From: an uncultured Eubacteriales bacterium
GTDB lineage: Bacteria; Bacillota; Clostridia; Oscillospirales; CAG-272
NCBI GenBank assembly: GCA_900546315.1
Contig: URCP01000003.1
Location: 1-64,000, forward strand
DNA length: 64,000 bases
Reading direction: 5' to 3'
Both the position numbers and the translations under genes were made by a program. The notes below the pieces were generated by a model. That model saw nothing but the letters and a program-made list of their open reading frames with translations, was not told the DNA's origin and did not search any database. Shown piece by piece: positions 1-8,761 of the stretch (positions are counted from its first letter, which is position 1; every line of letters starts with the position of its first letter).

Positions 1-1167
1 AGCAAGGTCGAGGACCGCTTCAATCTTACATTCACCGAGGACGGCGACACGAACACGGACAGGGCGAAGAACTCGATAATCGCGGGCGATGATTCCTACG
101 ACATTATCAACGCGCGCGGCTCGGCGGGCTTCGAGTACGCGCAGGAGAATCTGCTCTACAGCATAGCCGACCTGCCGTATATCAATCTCGGGAAGTCATA
201 CTGGGACAAACAGCTCAACGACTGCGTCTCAATGTGCGGAAAGAGCTTCTTCCCGATAGGCGCGAACAATCTGACGAGCTATGACTACACTCACGTCCTC
301 GTATTCAACAAGAAGCTCGCGGACGACAACAACGTCGGCGATCTCTATTCCCTCGTGAACTCCGGAAAATGGACCCTCGACGAATACGCGAAGATAGTCG
401 ACACGTTCAGCAAGGACCTGAACGGAGATTCCGTGATGGATGAGGAAGATCTTTACGGTTATCTTTCTCAGCCGAAGGCGGTGCTCCCCGCGTTCTGGAT
501 CGCCTCCGGAGTGCTCTCGGTCAACCGCAACGAGGCCGACGAGCCGGTCTTCACAATGCCGTCCGATGAGAAATTCCTGAACGTCTTCGAGCGAGTTTTC
601 GCCATCACATACGACAGCAACTCGTGGTTCAGAAATTCGTCCGAGACGAATTACGACGACCAGTTCATCAATATGTTCCAGAACAACAAGGCGCTGTTCA
701 TGGATATAACGTTCTTCTACATAGAGTCGCTGAGAAATATGGACGCAGACTTCGGAATCATTCCCTACCCGAAGTATGACGAAAATCAAGCGAACTACCT
801 CTCGAGAATTGAGAACTGCGAGCTGACCTGCGTCCCCGTGACCGCAGACCCCGAGTTCGCGTCGATCATCCTCGAGGCGATGGCTTCGGAGTCCTCCGAT
901 ACGGTGGTCAAGGCGTATTACAACGTCGCTCTGAAAACAAAATTCGCGAGAGACAATGAATCGGCTGATATGCTCGACATCATATTCAACAACCGCGTGT
1001 ACGACCTCGGAGACACCGTCTGGGGAGACAAGCTCCGCGACGGAGTATTCAAGGAAATGTTCACGAACAACGACCGCGCAATATCCTCGAAGTTCGAGTC
1101 CATGCGGACTGTCATGGAAAAGACAATAAGCGACGCCGTCAAGGGCTTCAGCGGCGCCGGTAACTGA
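1..1167 (+). CDS. Extracellular solute-binding lipoprotein, 3' part (5' end outside window)
   Basis: The frame is open from base 1 to a TGA at 1165-1167, giving 388 residues without the start or signal peptide. It is a paralogue of the complete lipoprotein at 11936-13405. Both share a VEDRFN start region, a TLDEYAKIVD/TIDKLSELTKD segment, an EF-hand-like acidic loop (DLNGDSVMDEED here), a GIIPYPKYDENQ segment and a C-terminal SADMLDIIF block. The family is the substrate-binding component of ABC carbohydrate importers and would sit on the outer face of the membrane. No permease or ATPase follows it here. A strong terminator follows directly, so this is the last gene of its operon. Family assignment is good; the substrate is unknown. 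Confidence 0.8.
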   Translation, partial: SKVEDRFNLTFTEDGDTNTDRAKNSIIAGDDSYDIINARGSAGFEYAQENLLYSIADLPYINLGKSYWDKQLNDCVSMCGKSFFPIGANNLTSYDYTHVLVFNKKLADDNNVGDLYSLVNSGKWTLDEYAKIVDTFSKDLNGDSVMDEEDLYGYLSQPKAVLPAFWIASGVLSVNRNEADEPVFTMPSDEKFLNVFERVFAITYDSNSWFRNSSETNYDDQFINMFQNNKALFMDITFFYIESLRNMDADFGIIPYPKYDENQANYLSRIENCELTCVPVTADPEFASIILEAMASESSDTVVKAYYNVALKTKFARDNESADMLDIIFNNRVYDLGDTVWGDKLRDGVFKEMFTNNDRAISSKFESMRTVMEKTISDAVKGFSGAGN

Positions 1168-1202
1168 TAAAACGAAAATATCGGAAAAGCAATCAAAAAA
1201 CG

Positions 1203-1240
1203 CGCTCCCCGGTCAACCATCAAACCGGGGAGCGTTATTA
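1203..1240 (+). terminator. Intrinsic terminator after the binding-protein gene
   Basis: An 11-bp perfect stem (CGCTCCCCGGT at 1203-1213 with ACCGGGGAGCG at 1224-1234) is followed by TTATTATTG. It lies 35 bases after the stop codon, and the same hairpin could serve the convergent queT gene. Confidence 0.8.
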
Positions 1241-1268
1241 TTGATTTATGTGCGGAGTGATCAGTGTT

Positions 1269-1796
1269 TCAGGCTTTTTCAACCGCTCTGACCGGACTGC
1301 TGTCGAAAAGCGTCTTCACAACCGACGGATGGCGCTCAAAGTACAGCACCATTAGATCGCCGAAGACGCCGCAGGAGATGATCTCGCCGAGTCCGACCGT
1401 CAGCGCGAAATACGGGAACATATTCCACCCGCCGAGACCGGACAGTATCAGCACGGTCGGTATGATGATCATATTGCTGACGACAGTCGGGATGAACGCG
1501 AGATATTTCGTGTGCCGCATGAAATACGCGGCAACCGCGCCGATAAGTGTCGCGAGAGTTCCGAAAACGATGTCCCACACGGTCCCGCCGACGATGAGGT
1601 TCGCGAGCAGACACCCGACCGTGACGCCAGGAATCGCCGCCGCCGTGTATACCGGCAGGACGCACAGCATCTCGGAGATGCGCACCTGTATAACCCCGCT
1701 CGAGAGCCCGAACATGGCCGAAATCAGCGTCAGAACGACATAAAGCGCGCCGATCATTCCCGCCGTTGCGATAAATCTTATATTCTGTTTTTTCAT
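1269..1796 (-). CDS. queT: QueT-family queuosine precursor transporter
   Basis: The 175-residue membrane protein has about five hydrophobic segments and the QueT-family pattern: an IATAGMIGALYVVLT first helix, then SGVIQVRISEMLCVLP, a glycine-rich GVTVGCLLANLIVGG and a VGLGEIISCGVFGD end. The family is the energy-coupling-factor-type substrate unit for a queuosine precursor. The chosen ATG at 1796 has an AAAGGA site 5' of it; upstream in-frame codons lack one. It is transcribed alone from its own promoter at 1993-2021 through a long structured leader, as is usual for preQ1-regulated queT genes. Family confidence is high; the substrate is inferred from the family. Confidence 0.85.
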   Translation of the reverse strand: MKKQNIRFIATAGMIGALYVVLTLISAMFGLSSGVIQVRISEMLCVLPVYTAAAIPGVTVGCLLANLIVGGTVWDIVFGTLATLIGAVAAYFMRHTKYLAFIPTVVSNMIIIPTVLILSGLGGWNMFPYFALTVGLGEIISCGVFGDLMVLYFERHPSVVKTLFDSSPVRAVEKA

Positions 1797-1985
1797 TAAA
1801 ATATTCCTTTCTGCCCCCGCGGAAAGCAGCCGCGGGACATAAACGGACAAAAAAGCCGCACTTCAGCAAAGCAGGCTGACGCGACCTATCCGTAGTTTTG
1901 TTTCAAGGAAACGCCAGGCGTTTCCTTAGTGAGGATGGTTACGAACTCACTTTTATTTGACCGAGCGCGCACCGCACATCGTACT
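1797..1985 (-). promoter_or_regulatory. Structured queT leader, candidate preQ1 riboswitch
   Basis: The queT transcript starts near 1985 and has roughly 190 nt before the ATG. It contains a perfect 10-bp hairpin (arms 1905-1914 and 1918-1927), then an unpaired CAAAACTA tract, then a 7-bp GC stem (1816-1822 with 1830-1836) just 5' of the ribosome binding site. Genes of the queT family are commonly preceded by preQ1 riboswitches. I could not match this leader to a particular preQ1 class, so the call rests on context and structure. Confidence 0.5.
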
Positions 1986-1992
1986 CATATAT

Positions 1993-2021
1993 ATTATATC
2001 ACACCGGTCCGGTTTTGTAAA
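1993..2021 (-). promoter_or_regulatory. Promoter of queT
   Basis: On the minus strand, -35 TTTACA (2016-2021) and -10 TATAAT (1993-1998) are separated by exactly 17 nt. It is divergent from the GH16 promoter about 50 bases away. Confidence 0.75.
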
Positions 2022-2070
2022 GGGATGCTGATGTTAATTTTTTTGTTTCGCGTGACAAAGGTGTTGTCTC

Positions 2071-2099
2071 TTGACAGACGAGCGCAAATATGTTATACT
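2071..2099 (+). promoter_or_regulatory. Promoter of the GH16-malY operon
   Basis: A consensus TTGACA (2071-2076), a 17-nt spacer and TATACT (2094-2099) lie about 60 bases before the GH16 start codon at 2162. The rest of the 1797-2161 gene-free stretch is the queT leader and the queT promoter; I see no further gene in it. Confidence 0.8.
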
Positions 2100-2161
2100 A
2101 TCATCAGAGAGAAGCCTCCGCACGCGTGATGGACACTCGTTTATACAGGCAAGGAGATACA

Positions 2162-4273
2162 ATGAAGAAATTTACAATAACACTGATCCTCGCGGCGCTT
2201 ATGCTCGTTTCCTGTTCGGAAACAAAAAATCCGGATGAAACGAAGATAGAATCCGCCGAACCATCCGCCGAACAGCTCGCGCTCTTCTCCGGATACTCGC
2301 TAGTCCGTCCTGACGTCTGCGATAAAGCGGTCGTCGACGCAACGATTGAAATAAGAAACAAGCTCGGACTTGAAACAATCTCAACCGACTGGGTAAAGCG
2401 TGACGAGAACATACCCGAGGACAACGTCGAATTCCTGATCGGAGAGACAAACCGCAAGGCATCAGTTGACGCGCTCGCGGAGCTCACAAACTACCGCGGG
2501 AACTACACGAATGACTTCATCATCCGCATGAAGGACAACAAAATCGTGATAACCGGCGGCTCACCATCCGCGGTCGCTTCGGGCGCCGACTATTTTCTGA
2601 AAAACGTTCTCCCGGCGGTCGACTCCGCGACTCTGTCTGATTTCGAGTTCATCTCGCGCCGCGAATATGAGAGCGAGACGATAAACGGCGTCAGCGCCGG
2701 TGATTACACGATCTACATCCCGAAGGAAGCTTCAGACGAAACGAAGGCGCTCGCTGATGAACTGAAAGCGCTGATACTCGAAAAGACCGGATTTGTCGTG
2801 CCGATAAGCGACAGAGACACCGGCTCAACGGCTGGTATCTGGCTCGGCGTCGATTACGGCGAGGGCGGAAAGGCGCTCGACAGTCTGACCTCCTACCGTA
2901 AGAACTGCGGCAACGACTGGCTTTACAGCGTAAAGGACGGCAATATCGTCGCGGTCGGAGTCGACGAGAGCGCAATGAAGCTCGCGATTAATAAATTCAA
3001 AGAAAACATGGCGTCGATCTTCGGCGCTTCGGATAACAGCGAATTCATCTACAGAAAGGACTACAAAATGATAGAACTGGCTGGCAGGAACATAGGCGAA
3101 TACTCAATACTTCTCCCCGAAAACAACTGCGTCGACATAAACTCAGCGGCAAAGCGCCTGAAAGCGACAGTTTATGAGCTGACCGGCTTCGACCTCCCGA
3201 TCGTCACCGAGCCGGGCGAGTACAACATCCGCCTCGGACTCTCCGGCGACAAGGCCACCGGAAGCGTCAGGTTCGACGGGAACGATCTCGTCATCTCCGG
3301 CGGACATTACGTCGCGGCTGCCGGAGCGGCGAATGAGTTCATCTCTTCGCTTTCGACAAACGCCGAATACAAGAGCGACTACACGATTTCAGGGACCTTC
3401 GACAAAGTCCCGCTTGTCTCAGAGCGCTACCCCGAGATGACGCTCGTCTGGAACGATGAGTTCGACTACGACGGCGATCTTTACGACCGCGACAAGTGGC
3501 TCCAGCGCGCGCAGATGAACGCGTCGGATATGTACAACTCCGAAACAGAGCGCAACGTCAAGACCGAGGACGGAAATCTCGTCCTCCGCTCATGGAAGGA
3601 GGAGGACACCTCAATCTCCGAGGGTAAGCCCTATTCGACGAACAAGTCGATGACGACGCGCGATTCCTGTAACTTCTGCTACGGTTATCTCGAGATGCGC
3701 GCGAAAGTTCCGTTCGGAAAGGGCTGCTGGCCGTCGTTCTGGATGGTCCAGCGCGAAGATATGCGCAACGAGGGGGTCAACTGGATGGCTGAGATCGACA
3801 TCTTCGAGGTTTTCGGCTCAAAAGACAAGGTCGTTCCGAACATCCACAAGTGGTACAACTCTACCGCCGACAACTATCATGTCCAGCTCGGCGATGATCG
3901 CAAGACGCCGTATGTTTTCAAGGATACCTCGAACCTCTCGGATGAATACCACACCTACGGCTTCTACTGGGACGAGGAAAAGATGGTGTTCTCGGTCGAC
4001 GGCGAGGACTACTGCACGATGGATATAACGGAAAAAACCGGAGATTTCGGCGAGTACAAGGGCATGGATGGTTTCCACACTCCCGGCTACATAATCCTCA
4101 ACAACTTCCTCTTTACGCCCGAGGCTTCCTGGATACCCGACGGCGCGATGGTCGACGACAATATGGAATACCCTGTGACATACACCATAGACTATATACG
4201 GCTCTATCAGGGCGATAACGGTGAAATGTACTCGCCGGAGCTCGGTGAGACGCGCGGAATACCTGCTGAATAA
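2162..4273 (+). CDS. GH16-family glycoside hydrolase lipoprotein
   Basis: The 703-residue protein starts at ATG 2162, behind an AGGAG site. It has a lipoprotein signal peptide ending in LMLVSC, so it should be anchored outside the membrane. Residues about 40-400 form two repeats that resemble the accessory domain 2 found before several glycosidase domains (GDYTIYIPKEAS and GEYSILLPENNC begin them). The C-terminal third is a GH16 (laminarinase/beta-glucanase clan) domain with the catalytic EIDIFE motif (E544, D546, E549), preceded by WPSFWMV. GH16 enzymes cut beta-1,3/1,4-glucans or galactans; the exact substrate cannot be told. It shares a short operon with the aminotransferase-like gene 21 bases downstream. 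Confidence 0.88.
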   Translation: MKKFTITLILAALMLVSCSETKNPDETKIESAEPSAEQLALFSGYSLVRPDVCDKAVVDATIEIRNKLGLETISTDWVKRDENIPEDNVEFLIGETNRKASVDALAELTNYRGNYTNDFIIRMKDNKIVITGGSPSAVASGADYFLKNVLPAVDSATLSDFEFISRREYESETINGVSAGDYTIYIPKEASDETKALADELKALILEKTGFVVPISDRDTGSTAGIWLGVDYGEGGKALDSLTSYRKNCGNDWLYSVKDGNIVAVGVDESAMKLAINKFKENMASIFGASDNSEFIYRKDYKMIELAGRNIGEYSILLPENNCVDINSAAKRLKATVYELTGFDLPIVTEPGEYNIRLGLSGDKATGSVRFDGNDLVISGGHYVAAAGAANEFISSLSTNAEYKSDYTISGTFDKVPLVSERYPEMTLVWNDEFDYDGDLYDRDKWLQRAQMNASDMYNSETERNVKTEDGNLVLRSWKEEDTSISEGKPYSTNKSMTTRDSCNFCYGYLEMRAKVPFGKGCWPSFWMVQREDMRNEGVNWMAEIDIFEVFGSKDKVVPNIHKWYNSTADNYHVQLGDDRKTPYVFKDTSNLSDEYHTYGFYWDEEKMVFSVDGEDYCTMDITEKTGDFGEYKGMDGFHTPGYIILNNFLFTPEASWIPDGAMVDDNMEYPVTYTIDYIRLYQGDNGEMYSPELGETRGIPAE

Positions 4274-4294
4274 GAAACAAAGGAGAAAGAAATC

Positions 4295-5506
4295 TTGGAA
4301 CAGCAAAAGAACACCGCGGCTGAATTCAACGCCGCATACTTCGACGAGAAGACCGACCGCCGCTCGTCCGGCTCGGAAAAATACGAACCGCTCCCGCCGG
4401 ACAGGCACGGACGCGAGGTCATCCCGATGTGGGTCGCCGATATGGATTTCAGAATGCTCCCGTCTGCGCGGGCGGCTATGGAGGATGTACTGAAGCACGG
4501 AATCTTTGGCTATACTCTCGACGGCGCAGACTATAAGAGCACTGTCAGCGGATGGTATTCCCGCCGCTTCGGCTGGGATTTTCCGAAAGAAGCTGTCGTT
4601 AACGCGCCGGGAGTCATCTACGGCATATCCGCCGGGATACGTGTGCTCACCGCACCGGGTGACGGCGTTCTGATATTTGAGCCGGTCTATTTCCCGTTCA
4701 GATCAACCATACTCGCGAATAAGCGCGTTCCGGTCATATCTCCGCTGAGAAACAATAATGGACATTGGGAGATTGATTTAGACGATCTTGACCGTAAGCT
4801 CGGAGACGCGAAAGCGATACTGTTCTGCTCCCCGCACAACCCGGTCGGAAGAATCTGGAAGAAGGAAGAACTCGAATGTGTCGCAAAGCTCGCGAAGAAG
4901 CATAATGTCGGTGTGATCTGCGACGAAATTCATTCGGATTTCGTCTTTGAGGGGCATCATATCCCGCTCGCGTCGCTCGACGGCATGGCGGAGCGCACGA
5001 TCACCTGCACGGCGCCGACAAAAACATTCAATATGGCAGGGATCAAAGGCGCGAATATCATAATCGAAAATGACGACTTACGCGATAAATTCGAGGCGGA
5101 AAAGGAGATGACCGGCAACGCCGATCTCAACATATTCTCGATTGCCGCGACAAAAGCCGTCTACCGCGACGGAGACGGCTGGGTCGACGCGCTTGTCGGT
5201 TATATCCGGGGAAATTATGACATTCTGAAAGAAGCGTTCCCGGAAGCCGGAACCGACGCGCCGGTGACTCTGACACATCCGGAGGGGACATATCTCGCGT
5301 GGCTCGACTGCCGCGGACTGGCGGAACACGGCGTGTCCGATCCGCAGAAATTCTTCCTTGAAGAAGCGGGTATCCGCATGAACGACGGAAAAATGTTCGG
5401 CGAGGGCGGCGACGGATTCGTCCGGATGAACCTCGGCACACAGCATGATGTTGTTCGCGAGGCTGTAAAGCGGATGAAGGACGCTATCAGCTCGGTGACA
5501 AAATAA
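4295..5506 (+). CDS. MalY/PatB-type PLP-dependent C-S lyase/aminotransferase
   Basis: The 403-residue fold-type I PLP enzyme has an early IPMWVADMDF motif, the APTKTFNMAG motif carrying the Schiff-base lysine (K243), an NPVGR motif and a VICDEIHSDF segment. These are characteristic of MalY/PatB enzymes, which act as cystathionine beta-lyases. The start is TTG 4295, preceded by AAGGAG at suitable spacing. No in-frame ATG lies close by. It follows the GH16 gene by 21 bases in the same operon, which is an odd pairing of functions. A bidirectional terminator ends the unit. The specific substrate is inferred from family only. Confidence 0.85.
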   Translation: MEQQKNTAAEFNAAYFDEKTDRRSSGSEKYEPLPPDRHGREVIPMWVADMDFRMLPSARAAMEDVLKHGIFGYTLDGADYKSTVSGWYSRRFGWDFPKEAVVNAPGVIYGISAGIRVLTAPGDGVLIFEPVYFPFRSTILANKRVPVISPLRNNNGHWEIDLDDLDRKLGDAKAILFCSPHNPVGRIWKKEELECVAKLAKKHNVGVICDEIHSDFVFEGHHIPLASLDGMAERTITCTAPTKTFNMAGIKGANIIIENDDLRDKFEAEKEMTGNADLNIFSIAATKAVYRDGDGWVDALVGYIRGNYDILKEAFPEAGTDAPVTLTHPEGTYLAWLDCRGLAEHGVSDPQKFFLEEAGIRMNDGKMFGEGGDGFVRMNLGTQHDVVREAVKRMKDAISSVTK

Positions 5507-5510
5507 AAAA

Positions 5511-5544
5511 ACAGAGACTGTCAGGTTTCCCCGGCAGTCTCTGT
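5511..5544. terminator. Bidirectional terminator between convergent genes
   Basis: The arms ACAGAGACTG (5511-5520) and CAGTCTCTGT (5535-5544) pair perfectly. Six A residues lie on one side and CATTTT on the other, so the hairpin can end transcription from both directions. Confidence 0.8.
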
Positions 5545-5548
5545 CATT

Positions 5549-6583
5549 TTATCCGATATTTCCGTCAATGACGCAGTCAGTATTCCCATCGAGAACGAGC
5601 GCGTCGCCGAGCTGTCCGTGGTGCATCACATTGTCCTTCAGTATCGTGAAGCTGTTTTCACGCATCACGACCGAGTGAGCCGGACTGTCGACGCCGACGC
5701 CGCCGTCATCCCTTCCGAGACGGAACGCGTTTCCGGTGACGACAACGTTTTCGCATTTCGTCATTCTGAGGTGGCAGTTGTCAAGTTCGTCGGTCAGTTT
5801 ATCGCAGGGCTTTCCGCTTCGTCTGAAGATGTTCCCGGTTATCGTCACTGTGCTGCACCCTCCGGTCTCGTCGCCCATCGAGATCGCCGGTCCGCCGCTG
5901 CGGTCGAAGAAGTTTCCGGTGATATTATAGCTGTCGCCGTGCAGGAATCTGAACCCCGCGCCGGAGTTCCACTCGACGCGGTTGCCGGTAGCGGTGATCG
6001 AGGCGACACACGGTCCGCCTAGAATGCCGCAGTTACGGTTGCCGGAGAACCAGTTGTCGAGGATAAACGCGTCCCAGCCGTCTATATATAATCCGCAGCC
6101 GCCGTTGAAACAGAGCATACAGTGCCTTATCGAGAAACACCAGATGTGCTCGAGGTGAATACCGTCGCCGCTGAAATGACCGACACGGCAGTCATCGAAG
6201 GTGGGAGTGTCCTCTTTTGCGCCTCCATTGTACTTTTCCCAGTATACCTTGACACCGTGAATATTTTTGCCGAACCCACGCCCGTCGAGGCACAGCCCGG
6301 AAATGCTGCCGCCGAACGAGCCGGTCATATCGATCATGCAGTCGCACCCGGAGTCACGCAGATGAAGAGTCGCCGTGCCGTTGTCGCGGAAGCTCCATCC
6401 GGAGACACCGCGCAGCGCGACCCCCTCCCCCATCCTGAGTTTGCCGACGATATAATCGCCGGACGGAACGAGCACCGTTCCATGGCACTTCTCAGCGTCA
6501 GCAAGCGCGCTTTCAAATGCCGCGGTCGAATCAGTGACGCCATCTGGGACAGCGCCGTAGTCGGTCACTTTGAATTCTGTCAT
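5549..6583 (-). CDS. Right-handed parallel beta-helix protein, pectate-lyase-like superfamily
   Basis: The 344-residue protein opens with VTDYGAVPDGVTDST, the standard first turn of pectate-lyase/polygalacturonase-like beta-helix proteins. It continues with a GDYIVGKLRM step and many short repeats ending in ITGNxF (for example YNITGNFFDRSG, VTITGNIFRRSG, VVVTGNAFRLG). The family cleaves or binds acidic polysaccharides, but no catalytic residues can be assigned with confidence. There is no signal peptide, so it should act in the cytoplasm. ATG 6583 has an AAAGGAG site. It lies downstream of the AraC regulator on the same strand and may be its target. Confidence 0.75.
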   Translation of the reverse strand: MTEFKVTDYGAVPDGVTDSTAAFESALADAEKCHGTVLVPSGDYIVGKLRMGEGVALRGVSGWSFRDNGTATLHLRDSGCDCMIDMTGSFGGSISGLCLDGRGFGKNIHGVKVYWEKYNGGAKEDTPTFDDCRVGHFSGDGIHLEHIWCFSIRHCMLCFNGGCGLYIDGWDAFILDNWFSGNRNCGILGGPCVASITATGNRVEWNSGAGFRFLHGDSYNITGNFFDRSGGPAISMGDETGGCSTVTITGNIFRRSGKPCDKLTDELDNCHLRMTKCENVVVTGNAFRLGRDDGGVGVDSPAHSVVMRENSFTILKDNVMHHGQLGDALVLDGNTDCVIDGNIG

Positions 6584-6827
6584 GAGAAATCTCCTTTATC
6601 ATAAAAATCCGTTTGATCCTCGGCGTGAAGGACCTTCTTTATCACATATATTTTTCGTGATCTTTTTTGGTGGTTTTATTACCATAAACGTCCAAGCGGC
6701 AGAATGACGCCGGATACATGATTATCTGAATTATGCCCCCTTAAGCCTCTGACTTTCGGGGCGCATATCAGCATTTCCTTGTTTTTTGTGGATCTGATTT
6801 ATAATACTACAATCACAGATGAATAAC
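6584..6827 (-). other. Gap between AraC and beta-helix genes, no gene seen
   Basis: This AT-rich 244-bp stretch holds an imperfect ATCAC...GTGAT dyad near 6640-6662 and a loose CCCC...GGGG hairpin near 6736-6763 that could end the araC transcript. I found no convincing promoter for the beta-helix gene, which may therefore be activator-dependent or read from the araC promoter. Confidence 0.4.
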
Positions 6828-7682
6828 TCATATTGTCTGGCATCCGGAATAATAGCTATTCCGTGTCTTTGCCGGCGTCGCGCCGTATGTCTTCTCAAAA
6901 AGACGGCAGAAATACGTATAGCTCGAAAACCCGATCTCCTCGCAGATTGTCTCATAGTCTTTCTCGCCGGACATTACCATTTCGTACGCGTATTTCATCC
7001 TCACACTGTTAATATACTCCCCCGGCGTCATGCCGAGGTATTTTTTTGTCAGGCGGCAAAGCTGCGCGTGGCTGAAATTCGACAGTCTGAGAAAGGCGCT
7101 CACACCCTCCGCGGCGTTCGGCAAATGGTTCATCTCGGCAAGGATCGCCGAAAATGACGGCGGCATCACGCTGTCAATTCCCGCGCGGTCCTTTATGTAC
7201 CGTCCGAAAAACTCCCCGAGCAGCACGCGGCAGAGCGGCGTCTGTCTGCTTTCCGGAATCGTGAACACACTGTCGCACAGCTCGGAAAAACCCTGACGCT
7301 CGATTCTTCTGACGATCGTGCGCGGCACCTCAGTCGGGGTCTCCTGACGGTCAAAAACAGCGTCGTTTTCGAACCCGTAAGCGGTGATAAACTGTTCGAC
7401 CTCGGGCTCGGCGACCGAAAGAGCAGCGACATTCGTTCCATCGCCCTGATCCCTGAACGAGTGAACATCACAGGGGCGCAGCAGGAAAACGTCACCCTCG
7501 GAGCAGTTCACTTCAAAACCGTTCACTATATGCACGCAGGAGCCCGAAAGGAGACAAATCATCTCGTAAAAATCATGACTGTGCGGCTCCGTCAGGAGCT
7601 GCCGCCCAAGCGTCTGCTGAAAGAAATACCCGTCACGGTTGAACAGCCCACGCATATTCTCAAAACTGAGAGATCCCGGCAT
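6828..7682 (-). CDS. AraC-family transcriptional regulator with cupin-type sensor domain
   Basis: The 284-residue protein has an N-terminal AraC-binding cupin domain (EPHSHDFYEMICLLSG, with the metal/sugar pocket histidines; LLRPCDVHSF) and a C-terminal pair of helix-turn-helix motifs (FSHAQLCRLTKKYLGMTP and YETICEEIGFSSYTYFCRLFEKTYG). Such proteins respond to a sugar and usually activate adjacent catabolic genes. ATG 7682 has a GGAGGG site. It has its own strong promoter at 7714-7742 and is divergent from the transporter operon beginning at 7856. Targets are probably that operon, the beta-helix gene, or both (inference). Confidence 0.88.
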   Translation of the reverse strand: MPGSLSFENMRGLFNRDGYFFQQTLGRQLLTEPHSHDFYEMICLLSGSCVHIVNGFEVNCSEGDVFLLRPCDVHSFRDQGDGTNVAALSVAEPEVEQFITAYGFENDAVFDRQETPTEVPRTIVRRIERQGFSELCDSVFTIPESRQTPLCRVLLGEFFGRYIKDRAGIDSVMPPSFSAILAEMNHLPNAAEGVSAFLRLSNFSHAQLCRLTKKYLGMTPGEYINSVRMKYAYEMVMSGEKDYETICEEIGFSSYTYFCRLFEKTYGATPAKTRNSYYSGCQTI

Positions 7683-7713
7683 AACTCACTCGCCCTCCAT
7701 ATTGTTTTTCAAT

Positions 7714-7742
7714 ATTATACACCAATTTCAGGCGTATGTCAA
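7714..7742 (-). promoter_or_regulatory. Promoter of the AraC regulator gene
   Basis: Minus strand: TTGACA (7737-7742), 17-nt spacer, TATAAT (7714-7719), both perfect consensus hexamers. Confidence 0.85.
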
Positions 7743-7795
7743 GCGCCTTTTTCACCGGATGATAAATTTGAGTACTTTTATGATAACTGAGAGGT

Positions 7796-7824
7796 TTGAA
7801 TTTCACGCTTTTATCTGTTATAAT
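7796..7824 (+). promoter_or_regulatory. Promoter of the DMT-isomerase-GH109-like operon
   Basis: TTGAAT (7796-7801), 17 nt, TATAAT (7819-7824), about 32 bases before the TTG start at 7856. The 5' UTR would be very short. The divergent araC promoter is about 55 bases away, leaving room for AraC sites between them. Confidence 0.75.
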
Positions 7825-7855
7825 TGAAACAACGAACCAGGAAAGGAGAAATAAA

Positions 7856-8749
7856 TTGCAGCCATATCTTTTGCTCTGCCTGTCGATCCTGTTCGCCTCG
7901 GCAAACAATCTGCTCCTGCACAAGTTCGGAAACCGTGGGCTCGACAGTCCCGGCGGCGTGCTGCTTTTCAACGCGGCGGTCTCTGGCATCTGGGTGATTC
8001 TGCTTGGCGGGACGTCGATGATTTCAGGAGGACTGAGATCTGACACCGGGAGCGTCTGCTGGGGAATGCTTTACGGCGTGGTGACCGCGGCGTTCCTGTT
8101 CTTCAAGATGCAGGCGATGGCGACCGGTCCGGTCTCCCTGACAGCCTTCATCGGCTGCGCGTCACTTCTTATCTCGACCGGTTTCGGTGTTTTTGTCCTC
8201 GGGGAGGGCGCGAGCGTCTTGCAGACTGTCGGCGTCGCCATTCTGATGATAGCGCTGTTTCTCGTCGTCTCGCCGAAAAACGACCACGCAAAAAAATCAT
8301 GGAAGCTCTGGTGCGCCGGGTTCTTCACGTGCAGCGCGGCGGTCGGTATAATCTTCAAGCTTCATCAGCGCTCCGGGTCGGCATCGAAAATCAACGAGAT
8401 GATGTTCGCCGCGGCGCTCACATCGGCGCTTCTCTTCACCGCCATGTCGTTCGCCGTGTCGGAAAAGCACCGCCCGAAGCCGATACCGGGTTCGGCGGTC
8501 GGTTACCTGGTCGCCTGCGGAATCGCCGGCTGCGTCTACAACCGGCTGAACATCTTCCTCGCGGGGCAATTGCCGAGCGTCGTATTCTACCCGACTTTCA
8601 ACGGCTCGGTGATACTCATTTCGACACTGTGCGGACTGATTTTCTTCAAAGAAAAACTGAAAGCGCAGCAGGCAATCGGCATTGCCGCCGGAGCGGCGGC
8701 GCTGATGCTCGCGTCGGGGACGATAGACAATCTTTTGAAAACCATTTAG
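7856..8749 (+). CDS. DMT/EamA-family membrane transporter
   Basis: The 297-residue protein has about ten transmembrane segments in two homologous halves, typical of EamA drug/metabolite transporters (for example ALTSALLFTAMSFAVSE and IGIAAGAAALMLASG, with the ILISTLCGLIFFKEKL helix typical of half-repeats). These move small metabolites by an unknown mechanism. The start is TTG 7856, immediately behind GAAAGGAG. It is the first gene of an operon with an isomerase, two GH109-like proteins and a solute-binding lipoprotein. That suggests it exports or imports a sugar or sugar derivative, but the substrate is unknown. Confidence 0.8.
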   Translation: MQPYLLLCLSILFASANNLLLHKFGNRGLDSPGGVLLFNAAVSGIWVILLGGTSMISGGLRSDTGSVCWGMLYGVVTAAFLFFKMQAMATGPVSLTAFIGCASLLISTGFGVFVLGEGASVLQTVGVAILMIALFLVVSPKNDHAKKSWKLWCAGFFTCSAAVGIIFKLHQRSGSASKINEMMFAAALTSALLFTAMSFAVSEKHRPKPIPGSAVGYLVACGIAGCVYNRLNIFLAGQLPSVVFYPTFNGSVILISTLCGLIFFKEKLKAQQAIGIAAGAAALMLASGTIDNLLKTI

Positions 8750-8761
8750 GAGGATAAATCA

